A stretch of DNA of 5,561 bases from Oscillibacter sp. (GCA_022796315.1 JAAWIL010000139.1:1-5561); one strand, 5' to 3'. Shown: positions 1 through 5,134, numbered from the stretch's first letter. Numbers and translations are program-made. The notes: generated by a model not told the origin, from the letters alone.

Positions 1-95
1 TCCTTGCCATCCGTCAGGATGCCTGCGGATTTTTGCCTTGCAGGGCAAAAAATCCACTCGCCAATCCATACACGTCGAGATTTTAAACAGGCTCT
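1..95. mobile_element. MITE-like repeat element, right part (truncated by window start)
   Basis: The first 66 bases are identical to the last 66 of the window (5496-5561). The stretch ends at 78-95 with AGATTTTAAACAGGCTCT, the exact reverse complement of 5429-5446, where the other copy begins. Joining the two partial copies gives a model element of about 162 bp with 18-bp perfect terminal inverted repeats and no transposase, as expected of a miniature inverted-repeat element. Inside are strong hairpins, for example TTTTGCC and GGCAAAA around a 6-base loop. The bases just outside the end read TAA (95-97) if the inverted repeat is counted as 17 bp. The parent family is not identified. The open frame across this stretch is not considered a gene. 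Confidence 0.7.
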
Positions 96-303
96 AACGC
101 CTCAACGGCGCGGAAATCAGTATATCATACTGCGGCAAAAGGTGTCAACACAAACTTGGAATTTCCAAAAGACCGGCGCTTTCTTCCCCGTCCTGACGGA
201 AAAATCTAAATGTTGCGAAACATTTGTCAAAGGCAACAAGATCTTGCCCCCTCCGCCCCGTGAAAATAATCCATCTTTATATTTAGAATATGTATAATTT
301 CTA
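96..303. other. Intergenic region upstream of the dnaA promoter, with small palindromes
   Basis: No convincing gene is seen here. It holds CAGTAT-atc-ATACTG (118-132), TTGGAA-t-TTCCAA (156-168), an AAATGTT/AACATTT repeat (208-225, listed separately) and the palindrome CAAGATCTTG (237-246) nested in GGCAA...TTGCC. The last 40 bases before the promoter are AT-rich and could act as an UP element. No sequence close to a DnaA box (TTATNCACA) was found, so the visible boxes lie only on the dnaN side of dnaA. The genes usually upstream of dnaA (such as rpmH) would be transcribed divergently from beyond the mobile repeat and are not in the window. Confidence 0.6.
208..225. repeat. Inverted repeat upstream of the dnaA promoter
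   Basis: AAATGTT (208-214) and AACATTT (219-225) are perfect 7-base arms around GCGA. The site lies about 80 bases before the -35 element of the dnaA promoter. It has the size of a dimeric repressor operator, but no known regulator site is recognised, so function is open. Confidence 0.45.
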
Positions 304-332
304 TTGCCTGTGGGACATATTTTTGGTATAAT
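304..332 (+). promoter_or_regulatory. Probable sigma-A promoter of dnaA
   Basis: A -35 element TTGCCT (304-309) is followed after exactly 17 bases by a perfect -10 TATAAT (327-332), with AT-rich sequence immediately upstream. Transcription would begin near 339, giving a 5' leader of about 36 bases before the dnaA start. A second TATAAT at 293-298 lacks a matching -35. Confidence 0.8.
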
Positions 333-361
333 AGAGAAGCTGTACAAATTCAGAAAAAAGA

Positions 362-377
362 GAGGTGGGTATCGTTG
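362..377 (+). promoter_or_regulatory. Ribosome binding site and TTG start of dnaA
   Basis: GAGGTG (362-367) lies 7 bases before TTG 375. No ATG or GTG gives a better-placed start, and the first residues read from TTG (MNSVADVWSNVL) fit the usual DnaA N-terminus. A TTG start usually lowers translation efficiency. Confidence 0.75.
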
Positions 378-1691
378 AACTCCGTTGCAGACGTGTGGAG
401 CAACGTCCTGCAGCAGCTGAAAAAGGATCTCTCGGAGACCACCATTGCCACCTGGTTTGACGAACTGGAGGCGGTGGATATCCAGGGGAACGTCTTTATC
501 CTCTGCTGTCCCAATGATTTCAAGAAGGGCTATATCGAGTCCCTCTTCCTCAGCAACATCAAAACCGCCCTGCGGGACATCTTCTCCATGGATTTTGAGG
601 TGAAGATCCTGGAGTCCCGGGCGGAGCTGGGCGGCGGACGGCCTCCCCAGCCCGGAGACCGGTTCTCCACCGACGAATTCACCTTCCAGGCCTTCGTGGT
701 GGGCCCCTCCAACAAGCTGGCCTACGCGGCGTCCCTGTCCGTGGCGGAGCACCCGGCCAAGAACTACAACCCCCTTCTGATCTACGGGGACTCCGGCCTG
801 GGCAAGACGCATCTGATCTACGCCATCGCCAACGTCATCCGGCGGAACGACCCCAAGGCGAAGATCGCCTACGTGAAGGGGGACGACTTCACCAACGAGC
901 TGGTGAACGCCATCCAGGCCGGTCCCCACAAGACGGCGGAAATGCGGGAGAAATACCGCCAGGCGGACCTGCTGCTGGTGGACGATATCCAATTCATCGC
1001 CGGCAAGAAGCAGACCCAGGAGGAGTTCTTCCACACCTTCAACAACCTGTACGAGTCGGGGCGCCAGATCGTTCTGACCTCCGACCGCCCGCCCTCTGAG
1101 ATGACGCTGCTGGAGGACCGCCTGCGGACCCGGTTTGAGTGGGGTCTCCTGGTGGACGTGGCCCCGCCGGACTTCGAGACCCGTGTGGCCATCATCAAGA
1201 ACAAGGCGGCCCTTCTGGGAATGCAGCTGCCGGACAAGATCATCCAGTATATCGCCGACAACGTCACCGCCAACGTCCGCCAGCTGGAGGGCACCATCCA
1301 CAAAATCCTGGCCTACAAGGACCTGCTGGGCAGCGATACCGACGAGGAGACGGTCACCAGGGCCATGCAGGACATTCTGAAGCGCAGCACCGAGTACATC
1401 CCCACCCCGGAGGGGATTCTGGAGTATATCTGCAAGTACTACGGCATCGAGGAGTCCGTCATCCGAGGCCAGCAGCGGGTCCGGGAGGCGGTCCAGGCCC
1501 GACAGATCGCCATGTACCTGATCCGCTCCATGACAAACCTCTCCGCCGTGGACATCGGCAAGGTATTTGACAACCGGGACCACTCCACGGTGTTGTATTC
1601 CATCCAGCAGGTAGAGAAGAAAATGAAGAAAGACCCCAGCTTTGCGGAGACGGTGAAGGAGATCAAGACGAATATCAACTCAAAGCAGTAA
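375..1691 (+). CDS. dnaA: Chromosomal replication initiator protein DnaA
   Basis: DnaA binds DnaA boxes in oriC as an ATP-bound oligomer, melts the adjacent AT-rich DNA and starts helicase loading. The 438-residue product shows all four domains: an N-terminal interaction domain I (about 1-80), a very short linker II (about 80-103), the AAA+ domain III (about 104-325) and DNA-binding domain IV (about 335-438). Visible motifs are Walker A GDSGLGKT (138-145), Walker B LLLVDDIQ (199-206), sensor 1 LTSD (234-237), the arginine-finger segment RLRTRFEWGL with the likely finger at R253, and sensor 2 NVRQLEG (300-306). Domain IV carries ARQIAMYLIR and the DnaA signature NRDHSTV (400-406), which contacts the box. 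It starts at TTG and has its own promoter. DnaA boxes lie directly downstream, so autoregulation would have to work from there rather than from the promoter, where none is seen. Confidence 0.98.
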   Translation: MNSVADVWSNVLQQLKKDLSETTIATWFDELEAVDIQGNVFILCCPNDFKKGYIESLFLSNIKTALRDIFSMDFEVKILESRAELGGGRPPQPGDRFSTDEFTFQAFVVGPSNKLAYAASLSVAEHPAKNYNPLLIYGDSGLGKTHLIYAIANVIRRNDPKAKIAYVKGDDFTNELVNAIQAGPHKTAEMREKYRQADLLLVDDIQFIAGKKQTQEEFFHTFNNLYESGRQIVLTSDRPPSEMTLLEDRLRTRFEWGLLVDVAPPDFETRVAIIKNKAALLGMQLPDKIIQYIADNVTANVRQLEGTIHKILAYKDLLGSDTDEETVTRAMQDILKRSTEYIPTPEGILEYICKYYGIEESVIRGQQRVREAVQARQIAMYLIRSMTNLSAVDIGKVFDNRDHSTVLYSIQQVEKKMKKDPSFAETVKEIKTNINSKQ

Positions 1692-1715
1692 ACGCGGCCG
1701 GTTTTCCAGTTTTTC

Positions 1716-1724
1716 TGTGGAAAA
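1716..1724 (-). promoter_or_regulatory. DnaA box (TGTGGAAAA, one mismatch)
   Basis: The reverse complement is TTTTCCACA, one base from TTATCCACA. It overlaps a small hairpin formed by TTTTCCA (1702-1708) and TGGAAAA (1718-1724). It lies 21 bases, two helical turns, from the next box in the same orientation. Confidence 0.7.
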
Positions 1725-1736
1725 GGGAAAACAGAC

Positions 1737-1745
1737 TGTGGAGAA
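1737..1745 (-). promoter_or_regulatory. DnaA box (TGTGGAGAA, one mismatch)
   Basis: The reverse complement TTCTCCACA differs from TTATCCACA at the third base. It has the same orientation as the box at 1716 and is two helical turns away, which suits side-by-side DnaA binding. Confidence 0.6.
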
Positions 1746-1837
1746 CTGCCGTTTTTGGCAGAGCTGGGGAGAATCGTGGAAATCCCCAACATTTTTACGG
1801 GAGACGGAATCTGTTGCCGTTCAAGAGATTCCGCCAT

Positions 1838-1846
1838 TTTTCCACA
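1838..1846 (+). promoter_or_regulatory. DnaA box next to the unwinding region (TTTTCCACA)
   Basis: One base from TTATCCACA, in the opposite orientation to the two boxes near dnaA. It ends 14 bases before the AT-rich block, the place where an anchor box for strand opening would be expected. Confidence 0.7.
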
Positions 1847-1860
1847 TTCTTTCTCTCTAC

Positions 1861-1920
1861 GATGATAAATTCTAACTTATATTCTTTGTTTTTTAAAAAA
1901 GAACTTCGGATTTACAACTT
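1861..1920. other. AT-rich DNA unwinding element candidate
   Basis: Bases 1861-1900 contain only 6 G/C in 40, in sharp contrast with the GC-rich genes around them, and include TTTTTTAAAAAA (1889-1900 region). AT-rich sequence continues to about 1920. It is flanked by DnaA boxes on both sides. I could not resolve a clear DnaA-trio array between the box at 1838 and this block. Confidence 0.75.
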
Positions 1921-1993
1921 CTCCCCGAAAGCCCGGCGGCTGAAGGTTTCCTCCACACCCGGTGTGAAGTTTTATGGTAGGCCGGAGATTTTA

Positions 1994-2002
1994 GGTGGAT
2001 AA
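1994..2002 (-). promoter_or_regulatory. DnaA box on the dnaN side (GGTGGATAA, one mismatch)
   Basis: The reverse complement TTATCCACC matches TTATCCACA except at the last base. It is the only box found on the far side of the AT-rich block and marks the right edge of the recognisable origin. Confidence 0.55.
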
Positions 2003-2050
2003 CATTACCGCTGGCCCGTCCTATGGGGAATCCGGATGTCGTGGGAAGAC

Positions 2051-2069
2051 GGGCGGCTGATAGCCGCCC
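2051..2069. repeat. REP-like palindrome GGGCGGCT-gat-AGCCGCCC
   Basis: Perfect 8-base arms around a 3-base loop, followed by CTACAGCC. Short palindromes of the GGGCGG...CCGCCC type are typical of dispersed REP-like intergenic repeats in GC-rich Clostridia. Only one copy is in the window, so dispersal is inferred. Confidence 0.55.
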
Positions 2070-2091
2070 CTACAGCCCCCCTAGGGGAAGC

Positions 2092-2170
2092 CTGGAGGTT
2101 GCGGAGGGATGGCCCGGCCAGGGGTCCGGGCCCTACGGGGCCGGGGCTTAGGCGAGGCTGGAGGTTGTGG
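2092..2170. repeat. Short direct repeats and stacked GC hairpins
   Basis: CTGGAGGTTGCGG (2092-2104) recurs as CTGGAGGTTGTGG (2158-2170) with one change, 66 bases apart. Between them GGCCCGG (2111-2117) can pair with CCGGGCC (2126-2132), or GGCCC (2129-2133) with GGGCC (2138-2142); the two hairpins share bases and exclude each other. This looks like a decayed tandem duplication of a repeat unit. Confidence 0.4.
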
Positions 2171-2345
2171 GAGATCCGGGGCAGCGGCAGCGGAAAGAGG
2201 AAGGCCGTGTATCCGGAACCTCCCTAACAGCCTCTGCCGGCATATCTAAACGCGGGCCAGGACTCCTTCTACAGAGGGGTCCGGCGCGCGCCGGCAGGGG
2301 CCCCCAAGTCTCTGCCCAAACCGGGCGGGGACAACCCCCGTACAT

Positions 2346-2376
2346 TGACAAACTGGACCGGAGGTCCAGTTTGTCA
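2346..2376. repeat. Perfect 14-bp hairpin around GGA
   Basis: TGACAAACTGGACC (2346-2359) and GGTCCAGTTTGTCA (2363-2376) are perfect arms around a 3-base loop. The hairpin is followed six bases later by a pyrimidine tract (2383-2396). It is not a textbook intrinsic terminator because of the CCCGCG gap, but it could slow or stop RNA polymerase coming from dnaA. It could also be a dispersed repeat. Confidence 0.75.
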
Positions 2377-2382
2377 CCCGCG

Positions 2383-2450
2383 TCTTTTTCTCTTTTGGAC
2401 CGTGCACGGCCCGTTTTCTCTTTTTCTCCGCCCAGAAAAAGAGAAAATGG
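2383..2450. repeat. Mirror and inverted pyrimidine/purine tracts (potential triple helix)
   Basis: Three 14-base tracts stand in a row: TCTTTTTCTCTTTT (2383-2396), its exact mirror TTTTCTCTTTTTCT (2414-2427), and AGAAAAAGAGAAAA (2434-2447). Tracts 2 and 3 form a perfect hairpin around CCGCCC, extended by flanking CCG/TGG. Tract 1 matches the purine tract 3 in parallel orientation at all 14 positions (T or U against A, C against G), the rule for a Hoogsteen third strand. A palindrome CCGTGCACGG (2400-2409) sits between tracts 1 and 2. Tract 1 could instead pair normally with 2437-2447 over 11 bases, so two exclusive folds are possible. Confidence 0.7.
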
Positions 2451-2464
2451 GGGGTGCATAGAAC

Positions 2465-2508
2465 CAGCCATCTTCATGGCTGAAATCCATCCCCCGGCCT
2501 CAGGCCGG
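2465..2508. repeat. Two adjacent hairpins just before dnaN
   Basis: CAGCCAT-cttc-ATGGCTG (2465-2482) and CCGGCCT-c-AGGCCGG (2494-2508) have perfect 7-base arms. They end about 30 bases before the dnaN ribosome binding site, so they would sit in the dnaN leader RNA without covering the start. Confidence 0.6.
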
Positions 2509-2549
2509 ACCCACCAACTCTTTCATCCAGAAAAAAAGAGGTGTTCAAC

Positions 2550-3665
2550 ATGATGAAATTCACCTGCGAAAAAATTCTTCTGCAAAACGCCATCGCAGTG
2601 ACCTCCCGTGCGGTGTCATCCAAGAGCTCCATCCCTGCCCTGGAGGGCCTCCTCCTCCACGCCGGAGAATCCCTGACCGTCTCCGGCTACGACATGAAAA
2701 CCGGCATCCGCACAAAGGTGGCCGCCAGCATCTCCGAAGAGGGCGAGATCGTTCTGAACGCCCGCCTGTTCGGCGATATCATCCGCCGGATGCCCGACGA
2801 TGTGGTCACCATTACCGTGGACGACAAGCTGATGGTCCGCCTGACCTGCGGCGACGCGGATTTTGAGATCCTGGGCCTCTCCGCCGCCGACTACCCGGAG
2901 CTGCCGGAGGTGGAGGACGAGTTCGGCATCTCCCTGCAGCAGCGCACCCTGCGGTCCATGATCGAGGAGGTTTCCTTCGCCGTCTCCACCAACGAGAGCC
3001 GCCCCGTTCACACCGGCGCCCTCTTTGAGATCGCCGGGGACAGCCTCACCATGGTGGCCGTGGACGGTTTCCGCCTGGCTGTACGCAGGGAAAAACTGGA
3101 AAAAATCGAGGGCGGCGCCTTCTCGTTCGTTGCCCCGGGCCCGGCGCTGAACGAGGTCAAAAGCATCTGCGGCGATGTGGAGGACCCCGCTGCCGTGACC
3201 CTGGGCAAGCGGCACGTCCTCTTCGAGGTGGGCGAGACGGAGCTGATCTGCCGCCGCCTGGAGGGGGAGTTCCTGGATTACAAGGCCTCCATCCCCCGGA
3301 AGAACCCCATTGCCGTGGTGGCCGACACCAAGGCCCTGATCGAGAGCATCGACCGGGTGTCCGTGGTGATCTCCGACAAGCTGAAGAGCCCGGTGCGGTG
3401 CCTCTTCGACCATGACAAGGTGCTGCTGTCCGCCCGGACCGGAAACGGCGAGGCCCGGGACGTCTGCCGCCTCTCCGGCGACGGGCAGGGGCTGGAGATC
3501 GGCTTCAACAACCGCTATCTCATGGAGGCCCTGCGCTACGCCCCGGCGGATACCGTGCGGATCGAGCTGAACACCGGGGTCTCTCCCGCCGTGATCGTTC
3601 CCACCGAGGGGGAGGAGAACTTCCTCTATATGGTGCTGCCGGTGCGGCTGAAGAATGCGGAGTGA
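2550..3665 (+). CDS. dnaN: DNA polymerase III beta subunit (sliding clamp)
   Basis: DnaN forms a ring-shaped dimer that encircles DNA and tethers the replicative polymerase and many repair enzymes. From ATG 2550 the product has 371 residues, the normal length for the family. It begins MMKFTCEKILLQNAI, like other clamps. It contains the conserved DYPELP and NESRPVHTGALFEI stretches, the central VDGFRLAV that helps build the hydrophobic partner-binding pocket, and the typical C-terminal tail LYMVLPVRL. Start choice: GAGGTG (2538-2543) lies 6 bases before ATG 2550. The upstream in-frame GTG 2541 lies within that ribosome binding site and is unlikely; ATG 2553 is a possible alternative. It is the first gene of a tight cluster with yaaA, recF and remB and has an unusually long, structured upstream region. 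Confidence 0.97.
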   Translation: MMKFTCEKILLQNAIAVTSRAVSSKSSIPALEGLLLHAGESLTVSGYDMKTGIRTKVAASISEEGEIVLNARLFGDIIRRMPDDVVTITVDDKLMVRLTCGDADFEILGLSAADYPELPEVEDEFGISLQQRTLRSMIEEVSFAVSTNESRPVHTGALFEIAGDSLTMVAVDGFRLAVRREKLEKIEGGAFSFVAPGPALNEVKSICGDVEDPAAVTLGKRHVLFEVGETELICRRLEGEFLDYKASIPRKNPIAVVADTKALIESIDRVSVVISDKLKSPVRCLFDHDKVLLSARTGNGEARDVCRLSGDGQGLEIGFNNRYLMEALRYAPADTVRIELNTGVSPAVIVPTEGEENFLYMVLPVRLKNAE

Positions 3666-3669
3666 GCGT

Positions 3670-3885
3670 ATGCGTACAGTTACCATTACCACAGAGTATA
3701 TCAAATTACAGGATCTCCTGAAGCTGGCGAACCTGGTGGAGACCGGCGGCGAGGCCAAGGAACGCATCCAGGCCGGAGAGGTACAGGTCAACGGGGAGCC
3801 CTGCACCCAGCGGGGAAAAAAAATCCGCCCCGGCGACCGGGTCTTGTTCGGCGGGCAGGAGCTGACGGCGCGCTATGCGGATTGA
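3670..3885 (+). CDS. yaaA: S4-domain RNA-binding protein, YaaA type
   Basis: A 71-residue protein made almost entirely of an S4 RNA-binding fold: KLQDLLKLANLVETGGEAK, then IQAGEVQVNGE, then RGKKIRPGDRV, the three conserved stretches of the family. B. subtilis YaaA, in the same place between dnaN and recF, has the same length. It is expected to bind structured RNA, possibly rRNA, in the cytoplasm; its exact role is not settled. It is unrelated to the E. coli protein of the same name. The start at ATG 3670 is preferred over ATG 3655, inside dnaN, because GGAG (3659-3662) lies 7 bases before it. The gap after dnaN is 4 bases and the end overlaps recF by 11 bases, indicating co-translation. Confidence 0.92.
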   Translation: MRTVTITTEYIKLQDLLKLANLVETGGEAKERIQAGEVQVNGEPCTQRGKKIRPGDRVLFGGQELTARYAD

Positions 3886-4978
3886 CCGCCTGGAGCTGGA
3901 GGGCTTCCGGAACTACCGCCTCCAGAGGGTGGACTTCGCGCCGGACTGCAATGTGATCTTTGGGGAGAACGCCCAGGGCAAGACGAATCTCCTGGAGGCC
4001 CTGGTCTATCTCTCCTGCGGCCGGTCCCCCAGGGCCCGGGCGGACCGGGAGATGATCGGATTCCAGGGGGAGTTCGCCCGGCTGGAGGCGTCCGTCTTTG
4101 CCAGGGACCGGGACTTTCGGGTCCGGGGAGAGCTGTACCGGGGACGAAGGCGGAGACTGTGGGTGAACCAGGTGCCCCTGAAGAGCGGCGCGGAGCTGGG
4201 ACAGGTGTATCATACCGTGTTCTTCTGCCCGGAGGACCTGTACCTGATCCGGGAGGGGGCCGCCGCCCGGAGGAAGTTTCTGGATACCGCCCTGTGCCAG
4301 CTGCGGCCCCGGTACGCCGCGGCGCTGGCGGAGTACCACCGGGCCTATGACCATAAAACCAGGATTCTGCGGGACGCCGGGGAGCGTCCGGATCTCCTGG
4401 ACACCCTGCCGGAGTTCAACGAGCGGCTGGTGCGGGCGGGAGCCGTGCTGATTCACTACCGGCACCGGTTCTCCGTCCGGCTCAGCGAGTATGCTGCCCT
4501 CCATCACCGGGAGTGCTCCGGGGGCCGGGAGACTCTGGAGATCCGGTACCAGACGGTGTCAACGGTAGACAACCCGGCGGCGGAGATCGGGGAGCTGGCG
4601 GAGAAGCTGCGGCGGCATATGGCCTCCCATCAGGCGGCGGAGCGGGCCTCCCGCCTGTGTCTCTCCGGCCCCCATAAGGACGACTTGTTCGTCACCATAA
4701 ACGGGCGGGAGGCGAAGCAGTACGCCTCTCAGGGCCAGACCAGAACGGCGGCCCTGGCCATGAAGCTGGCGGAGCGGGAGATCTACAGGAACACCGCCGG
4801 GGCCTGCCCGGTGCTGCTGCTGGACGACGTCCTCAGTGAGCTGGACCCCCGGCGGCAGGAATTTGTGCTGAACCGCATCGCGGGGGGGCAGGTATTCATC
4901 ACCTGCTGCGAGGACGACCGGCTGGCGGCACTGTTGGGCGGGAAAGTGTTTCATGTGAATCAAGGATGTATCGGGTGA
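3875..4978 (+). CDS. recF: DNA replication and repair protein RecF
   Basis: RecF is an SMC-like ATPase that, with RecO and RecR, helps load RecA at single-strand gaps and stalled forks. The 367-residue product has a typical length. Visible are the N-terminal LEGFRNY, Walker A GENAQGKT (30-37), the conserved LSGPHKDD (263-270), the ABC-type signature ASQGQTRT (284-291) and Walker B with D-loop VLLLDDVLSELD (313-324). The start overlaps the end of yaaA. Oddly, its last 82 bases (4897-4978) are repeated 156 bases further on (5053-5134) in the same frame, so the locus has two successive versions of the RecF C-terminus, ending VNQGCIG and VEQGRMV. Only the first is joined to the gene. Two TGA codons in tandem (4976-4981) end it. 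Confidence 0.97.
   Translation: MRIDRLELEGFRNYRLQRVDFAPDCNVIFGENAQGKTNLLEALVYLSCGRSPRARADREMIGFQGEFARLEASVFARDRDFRVRGELYRGRRRRLWVNQVPLKSGAELGQVYHTVFFCPEDLYLIREGAAARRKFLDTALCQLRPRYAAALAEYHRAYDHKTRILRDAGERPDLLDTLPEFNERLVRAGAVLIHYRHRFSVRLSEYAALHHRECSGGRETLEIRYQTVSTVDNPAAEIGELAEKLRRHMASHQAAERASRLCLSGPHKDDLFVTINGREAKQYASQGQTRTAALAMKLAEREIYRNTAGACPVLLLDDVLSELDPRRQEFVLNRIAGGQVFITCCEDDRLAALLGGKVFHVNQGCIG
4897..4978 (+). repeat. Direct repeat copy A: current 3' end of recF
   Basis: Bases 4897-4965 match 5053-5121 at 63 of 69 positions, and both copies reach a TGA 13 bases later. Within the 69 bases the substitutions are synonymous except at one codon (AAT for Asn in A, GAA for Glu in B). The two copies diverge in the last few codons. 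Confidence 0.9.
4947..4962. promoter_or_regulatory. Decayed parS-like sequence in copy A
   Basis: TGTTTCATGTGAATCA differs at two positions from the symmetric parS form TGTTTCACGTGAAACA. One change breaks the central CACGTG, so ParB binding is probably weak or lost. It aligns exactly with the intact site in copy B. Confidence 0.5.
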
Positions 4979-5052
4979 TGAATACCGCGAGAGAGCGGAG
5001 CGAGCGAAGCCGCGCGTCAGCGCGAAAACAAATGCCGCGCCGCAGAGCGGCG
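4979..5052. repeat. Hairpin-rich 74-bp insert between the two recF tails
   Basis: The segment separating the repeats contains GCGCCGC-aga-GCGGCGC (5037-5053), CGCGC-gtca-GCGCG (5011-5024) and CCGC...GCGG (4985-4998). It resembles a REP-like or small mobile palindromic unit. An ATG overlapping the recF stop (4978) opens a basic frame to 5181, but that frame reads copy B out of its coding frame and runs into remB, so it is not taken as a gene. Confidence 0.6.
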
Positions 5053-5134
5053 CATCACCTGCTGCGAGGACGATCGGCTGGCGGCGCTGCTGGGCGGGAA
5101 AGTGTTTCACGTGGAACAAGGGCGGATGGTTTGA
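5053..5134 (+). pseudogene. Detached second copy of the recF 3' end (copy B)
   Basis: Read in the recF frame this encodes ITCCEDDRLAALLGGKVFHV followed by EQGRMV and a stop, a normal RecF C-terminus without the rest of the gene. It lies 31 bases before remB, where the end of recF would be expected, so it may be the original end of the gene, displaced by the upstream insertion or duplication. No start codon or ribosome binding site supports separate translation. It carries the intact parS. Confidence 0.85.
5103..5118. promoter_or_regulatory. parS: parS site (ParB/Spo0J binding, chromosome partition)
   Basis: TGTTTCACGTGGAACA is the exact reverse complement of TGTTCCACGTGAAACA, the well-known B. 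subtilis parS, and keeps the central CACGTG. ParB clamps loaded at parS near the origin spread over neighbouring DNA and recruit SMC complexes for origin segregation. The site lies about 3.2 kb from the oriC unwinding region, as expected for a chromosomal parS. It is the only CACGTG-centred match seen in the window. Confidence 0.9.

Larger units (their letters stand above)
1692..2010. other. oriC core: DnaA boxes and AT-rich unwinding region
   Basis: The stretch after dnaA combines near-consensus DnaA boxes (1716-1724, 1737-1745, 1838-1846, 1994-2002) with a strongly AT-rich block (1861-1900). It lies between dnaA and dnaN, the usual oriC position in Bacillota. None of the boxes is a perfect TTATCCACA; each differs by one base. 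A weaker two-mismatch match lies at 1949-1957 (TCCTCCACA). Function is inferred from position and motif clustering. Confidence 0.85.
2011..2540. other. Long palindrome-rich spacer between oriC and dnaN
   Basis: No gene is supported over these 530 bases. Open frames here lack ribosome binding sites and read through palindromes and low-complexity sequence. The left part (2040-2310) is very GC-rich, with repeated near-palindromes such as CCGGCGCGCGCCGG (2281-2294) and GGGGCCCC (2297-2304). The right part (2346-2508) is a run of separate hairpins described in their own entries. No convincing dnaN promoter was found: the TTGACA at 2345-2350 has no -10 at a proper distance and is part of a hairpin arm. 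Confidence 0.7.

Noticed and set aside
211..222. TGTTGCGAAACA as a second parS
   Set aside because: It has the outer parS letters but lacks the central four bases; ParB requires the full 16-base spacing.
4..297. Open frame of 97 codons at the window start
   Set aside because: It begins inside the mobile repeat, crosses its inverted end and the palindromic upstream region, has no ribosome binding site and resembles no known protein.
117..1583. Long 488-codon open frame on the minus strand opposite dnaA
   Set aside because: It is the complement of a certain dnaA gene; GC-rich genes commonly leave antisense frames open.
2345..2373. TTGACA as the -35 element of a dnaN promoter
   Set aside because: No TATAAT-like hexamer lies 16-18 bases downstream, and the bases are part of a perfect hairpin arm.
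2167..2553. Open frames in the oriC-dnaN spacer (also 2036-2227 and, on the minus strand, 2148-2477)
   Set aside because: They read through hairpins and low-complexity tracts, lack ribosome binding sites, and show no recognisable protein features.
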